Positions 49,431 through 61,200 of a stretch of DNA of 64,000 nucleotides are shown here, piece after piece; positions within the stretch are counted from its first letter, which is position 1, and every line of letters starts with the position of its first letter. This stretch comes from Dasyornis broadbenti (taxonomy: Eukaryota; Chordata; Aves; Passeriformes; Dasyornithidae): positions 634,329 through 698,328 of the forward strand of contig VZRN01006300.1 in assembly GCA_013397935.1 (NCBI GenBank), written 5' to 3'. Both the position numbers and the translations under genes were made by a program. The notes beneath the pieces are model-generated. The model did no database searches, was not told the DNA's origin, and worked only from the letters and a program-made list of their open reading frames with translations.

Positions 49431-50646
49431 AAAGAAAGTCAGATCATTACAGATTCTGTTTGAAACCACAGTTTAATCTACATGGCTATCCATAAACATC
49501 CATTGGAAAGATCTACCAGACTCAACTTGCCTTTACTAAGGTGACAAGATGTTAGCATGCACCCCTCAGCTGCTACTTTTACAGCCTTCTGACAAAAGTT
49601 AGGAGAGAAAATAGTTGAAATTTATGTGCAAAGGTTTGCTAGAGAGACTTTTAAATTCATAGAGTAGCAATCTGCAGCAAGGATGCCCTGTTCCCAGCTT
49701 CTGTTCCCTTATTTCTCTACAACACTCCTTCATTTTGGAGGAGAATCATCCAAAGCATGCAGAAGCCTTTCATCCCCTCCTGGCTAATGTAAAAGACAAA
49801 GACATTTAAAAAAGAGAGAAACTAAGAACAAAAGGCAATCTCCCATCACATCACCTACTGATCAGTTTTTCAAACATTTTAAGCCTGTTTCATCCAAATG
49901 ATCCATTCATCAATCATTACAATTACTCACAGCCTATTTTGCTTTACTTGGATCTTCATGCAGGGGGCTCTGTAGCGTCTTAATGACCTTGCTAGTTTTT
50001 GTGACACCGTACTGGCTACAGAGGGCTGACCATAAGGCTAACTTCAAAACCAACCCTCACACTTGTGCACAGAAAGCTACAGGCAGGTATCTATCAATAC
50101 CATTCAGATTTCTCCTTAGGATCTCTCCAGATCTCCAGGGTTTGCAGGTGGGTTAAAATACTTTTCCCAGATTTAAAACTTCATTATTGTGGACCAATGA
50201 CATCAGACATTAGGGTTTTTACTTTAATGATTTACAGGGTTTAATAGTGATAGTTAACACAGTAAGTGTACATGTATCACATTGAACTTGCTGTTCTCTC
50301 GGTACACGATTTTTTTGGAAGAGTTTTTAACTAGGATTATCAGAAGTTTTTATTTAGACATCAAGGATCATGTTTTCGAAGAAAATCAATTGACAGAGGC
50401 TTTTACAGTTATCTATGATTAATGTTCACAAATAAGCACTGGTTTGTTTATATTGTCTCATCCCATATAAATGGTTGAAGCCAGAAGGCAAGTTTAGACA
50501 TTGCAATTCAAACTCCAAGCTACTCACTAAGATGGTATCTTTTTGAGATACCACAAGAGGTACACTTAAGTGAGCTGGTTACTCTCAGTATACCTCGTTT
50601 GTATGGTTAGAACACTCAAAAGAAAGACTTTCTGCTTAGCCTCTGG

Positions 50647-50670
50647 AAAAAAAAAATAAAAAAATAAAAA
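50647..50670. repeat. A-rich tract
   Basis: Runs of A broken only by single T residues, giving an AAAATAAAA pattern. Low complexity. The AATAAA-like words inside are by-products of composition. Confidence 0.7.
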
Positions 50671-50786
50671 TCACATTCTGTGAGCAGAGATGCATTCCCC
50701 AGCATCAACAGTACGTTAATTCACCCTCCAAATAATTTTGTGGTAACTATTCCCAAACATGGTTTATTCTAAAGAATTCAACTTGA

Positions 50787-51083
50787 AACAATTCTGACAA
50801 AGACACCATAGTAACTGTAGCAAGTAGCAAAAATAAACAAGCAAACCCATTTTGCCTCTCATGCACAGCAGACACCACAGAATGGCTTGTAAGTGATAAC
50901 AAAGCCAGGAGAGCCCTGGACTACATCAACCCCAAGCAAGCAGGCAATGACCAACTCTGCTTCTGGTTGCAAAGAGTGCAAGGAGGCAACTCCAACAAAT
51001 ACTGTGCGGCTCTTGAGCTGAACAGAAAATTCTATCTGTACAAGAGGGCTTTAATAAAGAAGTGCAAGAAATGCAAAGGATAA
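50787..51083 (+). other. Unrecognised coding-like open frame, possible terminal exon or gene fragment
   Basis: The frame is open for 98 codons from the stop at 50784-50786 to TAA at 51081-51083 and has no in-frame ATG, so it could code only as an internal or terminal exon or as a fragment. From about 50880 it reads EWLVSDNKARRALDYIN, later LCFWLQRVQGG, NKYCAALELNRKFYLYKRA, ending KKCKKCKG. By my count, third positions of the last 67 codons are about 58 percent G or C, well above the AT-rich surroundings. A splice-acceptor-like tract precedes it (TTTTGCCTCTC, then ATGCACAG ending at 50868; a second AG at 50880). AATAAA occurs in the array near 51477-51490, about 400 bases downstream. I do not recognise the protein family. 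It may be the last exon of a small secreted or basic protein gene, a decayed pseudogene, or chance. A strong donor-like CTTGTAAGT lies inside it (50886-50894), which counts against a simple terminal exon. Confidence 0.3.
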
Positions 51084-52187
51084 CACACAGAAATTAAAGG
51101 AATACACCCTTGACTGATTGGAACATAAAAAAAACTACCCAGTCTGGAGACTGCACTCATTCACTCCCATGCAACGAGGCACCAGCAGTGCCAGAGCACA
51201 CTCAACTGCAAAAAGCTGCTTGTGGTTTTAAGATACCGATGTCACAGATACCCCATGTGTACTTTAACGCTGCCTCGCTCACAAATCACAGCAATCTCTT
51301 CTTAGAGCAAAGAGACCATTTTGTAATCTCAAATGCATTTGCTGGCATTATGCAACACACAAGCTTCAAATCCATGGGTGGCTTATGGTTAGCAGCAGGC
51401 AATCAGTGCCAACTTTCAGAACACAACAAAAATGTTGCTGGTGTTCTATTCTGAATACAGGCTAAGAATCTCTATAAATAAATAAATATAGGATATCGAC
51501 AATGCATAAGACTTTCTTGCCCTCTTATGTTTTTTAGCCCTTGAAAACAGTTTCAAGCTGACATCTCAAAAGCGAGTATGCTGACCTACTTGCAAATATA
51601 ATACCACCCTGGGACAAACAGGGCATAGCTTTCTTAAATAAGTGTAAACAAAACAGAAAATAAACCTACAGAATAGGTTAATATTTTGTAGAAGGGCTAA
51701 TGTTCAATGAAAAGCTGAAATCTGGCCAACTGATCACATGTTTCATGTGCATTAGTGAACACTTATTTATTGCTATTAACTTGTACCTGCAGAGAGGAAG
51801 AAAGAAAATATTCCTTCCTTTGATTCTGAAGGTCACAAGGTGACCAAAATCCCAGCTTAATGAAGACTGTGGTAAGGTTGCAAGTGTCACAGCTTCCACC
51901 AACCCTTTCAAAACGCAGTGTTGGAAAGCACAGGGAAGAAAACTGAAGTAATACCACCCAGGCTTCATAGACTATGTCAACTTAATTAGAATGGTATTTT
52001 GGCAGTACCGAAAGATTACATATCGAAGGCTGGGTAGCAGGCCAAATAACTTGACTAGAATATTTTGCCAAGCCACCTACATTAAGAGCTACTTCCCTGT
52101 ATTTTCAGGGTGCCATAAAGGAAATCTGTTGTTTCAGGCCTTATGAGGCTGTTTCACAGAGGTATGAAATGTTGAATATCCCCAGCA

Positions 52188-52241
52188 CTGAAGGTTAACT
52201 AGATACATGTTAAACAAGGAACATCCCTAGTTAACCTTCAG
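52188..52241. repeat. Perfect 15-bp inverted repeat (hairpin) with inner stem
   Basis: CTGAAGGTTAACTAG at 52188-52202 is exactly reverse-complementary to 52227-52241, separated by 24 bases. Inside, ATGTT (52207-52211) pairs with AACAT (52220-52224) around an 8-base loop, with a small asymmetric internal loop (four bases against two). As RNA this gives one hairpin of 54 bases. Pairing stops at both outer ends, so it is shorter than a typical microRNA precursor. The stem core GTTAAC is itself palindromic. Function unknown. Confidence 0.85.
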
Positions 52242-53050
52242 ACCACGTAGCTGCCGAAGGAGGACATTTGTTCTCCAAGGATGTAGGCTCCAGATGTAAC
52301 CAAAGCGTTTTCTCTGTGTACCGATATACTTTAACCCACAAAGCTACTGCACTCCAAAGCCTGGAACCACACGCAGGTCCCATCTGCATTCTCCCACCTC
52401 CAAGGCTGTCCAGCTGCTACTGGCAGCAGTGGAAAGGAGGGAGAAGGCAGCACGTAACTGTTCCCACACACAACATCATTTTATAGGCCTGGAGAACATT
52501 GCCCACAGAAGCAAGTCAACATCCAGGCTGTGCAGAGAGCTGACCACAGCACTATTACAGGACATGGAGACAGTCACTTACCCTAGGTGATGGTGGTGGT
52601 ATGTGTACAAGCAAAATGTACACCCCTGCACTGCCACATCAGTCAGGGAGGAGAAACAGGCCTTCCTCAAGTGCAGTCCATCTCATTCCACAGCAGCTAT
52701 CTGGATGTCAGAGAAAGCTGGGGCTTGGCTCAGATGAGCTCAAGAAGCCACTTACAACCTACACAATTCAATGTAGCACACCACTGGAGCTCCTGGGTCT
52801 TTCTACTGACAACAGGAATTTAGTAAACTGGTTCAGATGTAGCCACTCATGATCTGGAGACACAAAACCAGAGGAATCCCTCCCCAGGATACAGCACCTA
52901 AACGTCAAACTCTCAGCACCTCTGGACAAGACTGACAATTATGCCGGACCAGTCATGCAGTATCCCCAGAATTTTGGGCTCTGTACTGCAGAAGTCAATC
53001 CTGACAAACCTTCAGTTCCTCCCAGCAATTTTTAGAGTTTAATTTCACTC

Positions 53051-53118
53051 AGTGTGTATGTGTGTATAATACATATATTACACACATATATTACACACGT
53101 GCACTTACATGTGCATGT
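53051..53118. repeat. TG/CA and TA-rich palindromic simple repeat
   Basis: Alternating purine-pyrimidine sequence: a TGTGTATG block, then ATAATACATATATTA, then ACACATATATTACACACG, then GTGCACTTACATGTGCATG. The TG-rich left side and CA-rich right side are mutually complementary, so the repeat can fold back. An alternating pattern of this kind is prone to Z-form or cruciform extrusion. Confidence 0.75.
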
Positions 53119-53392
53119 GAACTCTATAAACAGATGAAGACATCCTTAAGCAGCAGCACAGAACGCAAGATGACATGGCAGAACTCAACCGACCTCATGT
53201 GAAATTAAAAAATCTCAGTTCTCTTCCCTGAATTTCTTTTGCTGTTTGAGGCAGAGATTTTGTTCACTTTGCTCTTCCAATAAGTTCTCCCCCTCCCAAA
53301 ATACACTGCAGAGTAATAAAACAAAACATTTATCAAAGGAGCAGATGAGCTCTCTTGCAAAAGGCTCTGTGAATATCAGAAATTTGAATTTC

Positions 53393-53546
53393 TAATTGCT
53401 GCTGTTAATTGATGAAATAACAATTAAAAATGGTTTTTTTGCTACTTTGTATTTTGATCTATAAAAGCATTCACTCATCATTAATACAATCAATTTGACA
53501 GATGCATCAGAAAAATCTCGATTTTCATTTCAGCCTTGCTAATTAG
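53393..53546. promoter_or_regulatory. Candidate conserved regulatory element rich in homeodomain core sites
   Basis: Within about 150 bases there are TAATTG (53393-53398), TTAATTGAT (53405-53413), CAATTA (53421-53426), ATTAAT (53480-53485) and the palindrome CTAATTAG (53539-53546). Dense TAAT/ATTA cores in a stretch lacking repeats are typical of developmental enhancers, but AT-rich DNA also makes them by chance. This rests on motif density only, and conservation is not visible from one sequence. Confidence 0.25.
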
Positions 53547-54837
53547 TGGTTCTATTTTATTAAAATCCAGCTCTGCATGAAGAGATGGCTTCACATAACT
53601 GCCTGTTTTACACAAATACCTCCCACAGGCTTTCATGCTACTTTCTGTCATTGGAAGAGAGAGAATATTCCCTTCACCTAATGCTCTGATGCTTACAGAT
53701 GTCAGCAACCACTAACTTGTAATATTCCCCATGTCCTTCAAATGGACAGCAGTACCATAGAATTTGCCACCAATGCCTGCTATTCTCTCTTGATGGCATT
53801 ATTGGTCTTAAATAAATTACACTACGTCTTGGAAACTATCACCATTTGTTTCCTGCAACATCTTTGCCTTCACATCTTTCCCAGTCCCATAATTCACATA
53901 AGTCAATAGCCTAAAACGAGCAGTACAATTCTCATGAGGACTCTCCCATTTAACTGCCTACCTCCTCATTATACAACACCAAAAAGTTTCTCTCTGAAAC
54001 ACAAGACAGAAGCAGAAGTTCATTGAAACTGGATGCCTTGAAAGAGTCAGGTTTGAGAAGGCTGCTCCATACAGAGATGCTCTTCTCTCTGTGTCAGGCA
54101 ATGACAGCCACGTTCCCAGAGAAGCTCCCAGCTGCAGAACTGCCTAGTGTTGTCTCTTAAGCTACAGGCACACCCTCATACTCTGCTCCTGCAGAAATGG
54201 TATTTCTCCAGCAATGCATCGCCTAATGCAGCACTCCGGTCACTCTCAGTGGACAAGCAAGCAGCAGGAATGATACAGATATAATTTTTCCCATGACAGC
54301 AAGCAGTAGCACTTGGTCAGAAAAGATCTTGCAGCTTGAGTAAAGAAACGCAGGATTAGAGGAAATCGCTACCAATGCATGAGGAGGGAGAAATATTGAG
54401 CACACCAGGAAACAAGCATCTGAATTGCTTCCATGGTCTAAGGGAAAGAAAGACATGGCTGGTTTTCTACCAGACTTTGATGATAGATACCCAAGCCTTA
54501 ATACAGACCTTCATCTTAGGCGGGTTAAACCTTTTAAAGTTTAAATGCCTAATGAGATCCATTTTTCAACACACCAAAAAAGACAATTGGAAAGTGCAGA
54601 ATCACTCTGCTTTTGCTCCAAGTCAGAACACAAACAGTTCCTTCTGTGGAGGCCACATGTGCCAAGAAGGACTAGGCTCCAGCTCCTGGCACTTGAGCAG
54701 CACTGAAGTTTTCATTCTCTGGATGGAAAGTACAACACTGCTGATCATTTACTCTGCAGACAATTTAAGAAATCACCCTGTACAGTCAGACAAAATTAGG
54801 TAAATGTGTCATTCATTACCAGAAACCCTCTCCCTGA

Positions 54838-55115
54838 TATCCAGTGACAGGATGTGTGGGAATAGTTCACAGCTGAGTCAGAGGAGGTTCAAACTAGATA
54901 CATAAACACTTCCTTTACCAAGAGGGTAGTCAAACACTGGAACTGGTTTCCTAGAGAGGTGGTCAATGTCCCAAGCCTGTCAGTATTTAAGAGGCGCTTG
55001 GACAATGCCCTTAACAATATGCTTTGACCTTTGGTCAGCACTGAAGTGGTCCAACAGTTGGACTGAATGTTCACTGTAGGTACCTTCCAATTGGGATGTT
55101 CTATTCCATTCATCA
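54838..55115 (+). mobile_element. CR1 3' end, 5'-truncated
   Basis: About 280 bases of CR1 on the + strand. The first part covers the end of ORF2: CCAGTGACAGGATG, then AGAGGAGGTTCAAACTAGAT, ACATAAACACTTCC, and a segment translating as KHWNWFPREVV-like text (CACTGGAACTGG, TTTCCTAGAGAGGTGGTC). The 3' UTR follows with TTGGACTGAATGTTC, then CCTTCCAATTGG, and ends TGTTCTATTCCATTC, a CR1-type terminal ATTCTATTC repeat. The copy is diverged but collinear. It starts within the extreme C-terminal coding part and cannot be active. Confidence 0.9.
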
Positions 55116-57124
55116 GACATTTAATGTTCCATTCAAGGAACATTCTTTTACACCAAAATGGCCTTACCTGAGTGAATAGTCTTAACAGAAGTTCAGGACA
55201 TTCTCTTTCTTTAATTTGTAAAATTTTTTTCTGATACAAGTAAGGCACTGAGGCAGCACTGGAAATAACTACTTCTAGAAATGTCCATCTCTGGACACTC
55301 AGTTGCTCTCTTGCCATCAAATTTGAGCTTACGGAAAAAAACAACGGTCAGCTGAGAAATGGTAACCTTCCACTCAACAGCCCTGTTCTGTTTCAAAGTA
55401 AAAAGAGTTGAGCAGTTTAGGAAAAATGGTTTTATTTGACATTGAAATGGACTGGGAAGTTCAGGGGATCAACTGCTATGTTGAGGGTGAGGGGCTGATG
55501 ACATTCCACAGCCATCTCAGGAACCACCTGACCCCCACTGCCACAGTGCCCCACACTTTACAGACAATTCCCATTTCTCATCCTGCACCCTCACTTTCAG
55601 CATGTGGCTCTCGGCTAAACTGTGCAAGTTCGCACCAACTGCTGGCCAGTGATGCTGGCCAGCAAGGTTAACAACACGAATTTCACAAGCCCACAATTAC
55701 AAAACAGATATGAGCAAGTACTCTGCTGGCAATTAGAGCTCCAGTTTTATTTTACTTATTCTAGTATAAGAACAGATGTTGCAGTTATTCAAAGGTTTTC
55801 ACAACCTTAATTGCTGACCTTAATTGTTGTTAATCTTTCCCATGAAGTGGAGACAGACAGACGCCACCCTTATTTTGTGAAGAAGATAGTGAGCTGCAGG
55901 GTACAAATAATAAAAGACAGTATTGTCTGCCTTCTCCCTCCTGTGTGAAATACAAGGGTATTGGGATAGGTTGGCAGCGTGGAAGAAAAAGAATGAACGA
56001 ATGACTCAGCTGTTTTTATTTAATTTTTTGAAGGACGGATCTGCTACAGGGTTGAGCCTTGACACAGACATTTCTTCTCCCTTCCTGGGAACAGGTGAGA
56101 CTTCCAAGTGCCAGCTAAGGAAGTGCTGTATTTAGCCTTCACAACGCCTGAAACAGCTGATATACAAAGCACCCTGTCCACCTCATTGAGCATCACCAAA
56201 GCTGTAGTATTAAGAAGCAAAGTATTGAGTTTCACAGGGCAATATTAGGTTTCATAAACAAGTTCTCCGACTGGACAAGAAAGCAGCATTTAATTACGTG
56301 CTAGAAACATTGCAAATGATACATGAGAGCTTCCCAAGTCTTTTTCTGTGCTAGTGGGAGGCCTGCCTGACTCTTACAGAGCTGTGGAAATTTTGTATCA
56401 ACCTTTTTGCCGCAGAACTTGGACATTTAAGTTTTCTAACCTAGAGGTACATTCCTCTGACTTTGTTCTGCCAAGTGTACTCAAATATGTTAACTTGGTG
56501 TCCCAGTCATTTGAGACCAGGCAACGTAGAGGACGGACACAAGTTCAGAAATGAAACACAGGATGTACTGATGCTGTAAAAGGCATGCCCTATAACCTAA
56601 GGCAGGAGCCCCAGAAGTCAGGATAGTGAAGATCAATTTCATGTTTATGGTTACCTTCAAACAAATGCCTAGAGTGAACTTGGGGCACAAGACTTAAACC
56701 AAAGACCAGACTGGAATGGCATCAGCCACCAGCTCTGCTGAAAAATACAGGAAATCAAGTCTTTCCCCCACCTCTCACACCAAAACTCACCTTAACTGCA
56801 AACATCTTCAAGGATTCTTGACAGAAAGAAAAGGTAAGGACTGTTTTAGTTTTAGTTCCTTAAGAGATACTATGTTTGTTCATTAAAAAGGCCAAAATAA
56901 GCCAACCAGGCACCATGTATACCATATAACTGCTCACAGATTGCATTTTAAGAGCAGCATTAAAAGATTGTTATAACTTGCACAACGGAAAGAATTCAGT
57001 CAAGATTTCTAAAGGAAAACATCAAACTATCAAGCCATTAATTGCTGTACATACCCTGTCATACCTAAAGAGATTTAGACATAGTCAGAAAGACGCTAAG
57101 TTATATCATTTTTAAGAAATCAAT
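55116..57124. other. Unique non-coding sequence
   Basis: No gene is supported. A GC-richer part near 55430-55680 has a weak resemblance to CR1 3' sequence that I cannot confirm. Frames of up to 151 codons on the minus strand (54889-55344) overlap the CR1 tail and have no domain. Confidence 0.4.
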
Positions 57125-58240
57125 TCAAGGTAAATCCAGGGAACTTAAAAATTAGGAAGTGATTTATTTTCTGTAAGAACTAGCTAAAACTAGATAACAC
57201 AGACATGAATAATCAATAAGATGGCATAAACGAGAGTCAGTACAGCTTTTGCAGAAGTTATGACTCAAATCTACCCAAGGTTTATGACATTGTATGAATA
57301 AGACACATATGGACATTATCCCTAGGGACTCTTAAAAGAACCAGAGCTGTTGTAACTTGCAGGAGTGGTTCCCCCTTAACACCCAGCCAAAGGATAACAG
57401 TTAGAGGCAGGAAAACATGGAGATTTATTCCCATACAAGGAGTCTTCAGAATGACCACAGTGGCCATTCTTTTCAACATATCCTTAAGGTCTCTGAAATG
57501 TGACAACCAGGGAGCTGACACAAAGTTTGCCAGCAGTATGATGTGTTCAGTGAGAGCTGGAGCTTCATGCAAAACACAGCGGAATGATCTCATGATTACA
57601 CGCAAATGGGTGGCCAAATGGGCAACTCTGATTTATTTTCCACAAACTCAAGCCAATGTGCGAGAAGAACAACCCTGCCTGTGTGTACCACTGAAGCAAG
57701 AGTCGAGAGTCTGAAGTCTTGTTTGAAGTATCATCTTAGAGGAAAGAAGGAGGGGAGGGGAGGAAAAAAAAGCAGACAATACCTCAAAAGGAAATACAGT
57801 ATTAAGAATCAAGGAACTGCCACAAGAAAAGCAGAATCATGACAAGTCATTAAACCCAGGGCACACCCACTTCTTGAAAACTGTGGGCTGTTATGACATC
57901 GAAAGGGTAAAACAGAATTAGAAAGAGTACAGAGAAGAAGAATTCCTAAAGCAGAAACTAAAAGTCCTGGATCATTTGGCACAGAAAAGAGACAGCTGAG
58001 GGAAAAGAAGGCAGACATTGAGTCAGTTATAGAGGACACAGCACAAGTGCCCAGAGAATAAGTACTCCCTCTCAAAAGAAAAATTCAGAAAATCTGAAAT
58101 CAATAGGAAATATGAAAATCTATTCTATGGGTTTACTGGACTTATGAATGGGTTGAAATAATAATAAAAAATTAGGCAAGTGCTGGAGAAAGCTCATAAG
58201 GGATAGCAATGACAGTAATAGATGTGCATACTCCAGATAA
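57125..58240 (+). mobile_element. Old CR1 copy, RT region to near the ORF2 end
   Basis: About 1.1 kb of an old CR1 type, one I associate with archosaur and turtle genomes rather than young bird CR1. Collinear landmarks: GAGTCAGTACAGC-TTTTGCAGAAG near 57235-57258 (the Q-H-G-F region of RT), TTCAACATATCC near 57472, the active-site segment AAGTTTGCCAGCAGT (57523-57537), GGGTGGCCAAATGGGCAAC near 57606-57624, GGGCACACCCACTTCTTGAA near 57860, AGAATTAGAAAGAGTACAGAG near 57914 (the E-L-E-R-V-Q region) and AAATCTGAAATCAATAGG near 58090. The active site reads F-A-S-S instead of F-A-D-D. Stops and frameshifts are abundant. The 5' limit is soft because the match thins before 57220, and the 3' tail cannot be seen. 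Confidence 0.8.
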
Positions 58241-61200
58241 CTGCAGCACTGCTCACCATGAAGCAGACGGGTCTAAACCCAGAGAAAAACTCCTTACAGG
58301 CTTTCTACCTAAGCAACTGCAATTCAAATCAACATTTTTTCTCTTTTAATTAATATTTCTGGCTGAGTACTGTGGGCACTAAACATTAACCCAACGGGGA
58401 TGATGAAGGAGAGCTGGAGGAACAGCCACATCACCGCGGTGCCGAAGCACCACCTCAGCACAGCCACATTGCATCCTCCAGAAAACACTGCACCAATCTA
58501 ACAGATTTGCACCTTTAACAATTTGGCACAGACCTAAAAACTACAGTTGCTAGGCATCCTCCATGTAACATTTACTTTTAACAGCAAGTCCTGCAGGCTG
58601 CTGCAGTATGCAGAAGGTAGAATACATGTAGCCCACAAGCTGACAAGCACATGCCTAAACGCTGGCTCTCTGCAACACACAACGTGATCCACTTCGCCAA
58701 TAGTGGGGTGCCTCTCCCACTATTTCCCTGGGAGTGTACTACATCCATGATGTGATAAATTTTAGCACTGAATACAAAAGGTGCTGTTTTCACAATGGAC
58801 ATCGAGGAAGACCCTTACTTTGCATTTCAGGCCAGGACAACAGCAGATTGAAATCTAAGGTTTTAAAGAACATGAAGCATCCTGCATGATTAAGGAAACC
58901 TGATAAAGTCCTCCCAAAATCACAACACAAGGCATACACTGTACTGAAAGCTGCTAAGAGACCACAGCTGAACAAAGCCTTGAACAACTCTTATCAGCTT
59001 TTTATTTTGAAAAAAAATGAAGAGCTACTTTTAAAACAGTATTAGAGTCACAACACCAAAAAGATTCTGGCTTTTTCATGTTCTCAAAATAGCATGCTAG
59101 AAAGACGTCTACAAAAATAGAAATTTTAGGTGCATTTTGCTTTCATCTCGAGCATCAGCTCAAGCCTATCCAACATAGCATTTGCGTAAGGCTCCATAAA
59201 GCATTCCCTTATCCACAACCCCACTCTGATCAGCGGCAGAAAACTGTGATCAAATGCAGCCAATCACTTGAAAGCCCTCCAAGACCAGAGGATTTGGATG
59301 CTGGAGCATGCTTGCCCATTCACCATCACCCCATACACACTGTGCACCGAGAAATTCAGATTCCTTTAACTTGCTTCACTGAAATCCAAGCAACCTAATA
59401 GAAGGTGGCAGCCAGCAGCATCATCAAAAATAAAACCATCAGAGAGAAACTACTGAAGTGTAAAGAAATGTTTTGTTTCAGGAGGTTAAATGTTCAAGTT
59501 ATTTTCACTGTACTTCTTGACATAGAAAAGCAAGCAGCAGCAGCAACAAATTTCGGGAGCCATACTCCCTTCTCCTCCATCCCCAGGAGGCAAACCAGGG
59601 AAAAAGCAACTGACTTCAAACAGCCCCTCTGCTCCTTGACTGCCCTGATTCACCCTCGCTGCCTTTCTGTGGGGCAGAGTGAAGCTCACTCACTTGTGTC
59701 AAGAGAGAGCACCGCTCCTCACCTCCCACTCCCTGCCTTCTAGGAATTTCCCAAGCCAACACTGGAGGATTAGGAGCTGTAATGCTATTAAACACTGCAA
59801 AATCAAAATGTGAACTAAAGCACATAAAGCCTGCCTTAAGAGGAGGGGTATTTTTGGTTGTTTTTTTGGTTTTTTTAAACCTCTGGAAAGGCATCTAAGG
59901 AAAAACAGCAAGGAAGCAGTGTCAAAACTGGCAACTCCGCAAGCAAAACAGCCGAGTTTACGTGCGCATTGCAGCCTGCCTGCTACTTCAGATTACTGAT
60001 TGCAGAGCAACAAGTTATTCTCTCCCTAATTGGGTCCCAGTCTAAAATAGTCCTGCTATTTTTAGTACAGTACTTAAGTATCTGAACTGTGCCCTGTGCT
60101 GCCAAAGTTGGCATGCATCCCTGGCCATACCAGAAATTCTGATATTAAACAAGAACACACATGCCACATACCCAGGCCGATGTTTGTTCTTCTGCCTCGT
60201 CTTTAGTGGGTGACTTTAAAGACTTTAAACATTAACAGCCAGCCAAAAATGGCCCAGGCTTATATGCTAATTCTGCATTCAAAGCCTGTCTCCCAGCTAC
60301 TGTGCAACAAGAGAATCAACCCAGCAAGGAAAGATTGAGGGTCACAATACCACTGATTAGTTAGAGACAGTCAGTTTGTTTTTAGGGCACAGATAGAAGA
60401 ATGGGATTATTTCATCTCCATTTATCTTGTTTTGAGTCCATACAAGTTCTGGGGCACTGGAGGAGAGGATACATCCAAAATACACTCTAACTCACCCCTC
60501 GTGTCCCCTTCCACACTGCATACTATGGATTAAGTTTAAACTAGTCAAGAAACAAAAGGCTTGTGTTAAATATGTTTACACACACCACAGAAGGAGGATT
60601 ATGTAAGCTCTGTCTCACAAACAATATGCTTCTTCTGCACAAGAAATGAGATGATCAAAGCAAGACTTGTGCATGTTTCCAAGTCAGTCTTCCCACCTTC
60701 CATCACAGGGGTGACAACCGTCCTGCAGCATGCTAATTCTGGAGTGCAGGGAGCAGAACAAAATCCAAAATACCCACGGGCTGCTCCAAACAAAGCCTAC
60801 CTGTCACTGTGAGCTCAGTGTCCCTTACCTTGTGCTTCCAATGTAATCTCGTTTTTGTTAGACCAGGAAGAACAAGTTCCCAAGAGGAATTTACTCTGTC
60901 CTTTTACCAAGTACTTTGCAGCAAGGAAGTCAACTCTATGAAAGAGCTTTAAAGACAAAATCCTAACCTGAAAGACGGCTGCCAGCCAACAAAAATTTGT
61001 TAGTCTCTATTACCACTAGACCATCTGTTCTTGAAACTGTACGTTCCTTTTCAGAAGGGTTCTTATTTTGTGAACAGCATTAGCATTGTTCACTCTCTCC
61101 ACTCTGTCAACATCCCCTTATCCAACATGCTTCTAGATCTGGTGGTGACACAAGACTAAGCCTCTAGTTTATCATATCATTATCTAGTCATTTTAGATTC

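Larger units (their letters stand above)
47201..50786. other. Unique non-coding sequence with low-complexity tracts
   Basis: No gene is supported. It contains the A/C-rich tract at 48.0 kb, a poly-T tract at 49.4 kb and an A-rich run at 50.64 kb, listed separately. Open frames reach 129 codons (minus strand, 47509-47898) without recognisable features. Confidence 0.5.
51084..54837. other. Unique non-coding sequence with small structured elements
   Basis: No gene is supported beyond the candidate frame upstream. If that frame were a terminal exon, the first 400 bases here would be its 3' UTR. A hairpin (52188-52241), a TG/TA-rich palindromic repeat (53051-53118) and a homeodomain-site-rich patch (53393-53546) are listed separately. 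Frames of 114 codons (51110-51454) and 142 codons (54375-54803) have no recognisable features. Confidence 0.45.

Noticed and set aside
55430..55680. Possible CR1 3' fragment
   Set aside because: Only a loose resemblance (GAAATGGACTGGGAAG and nearby words), with no tail and no collinear second block.
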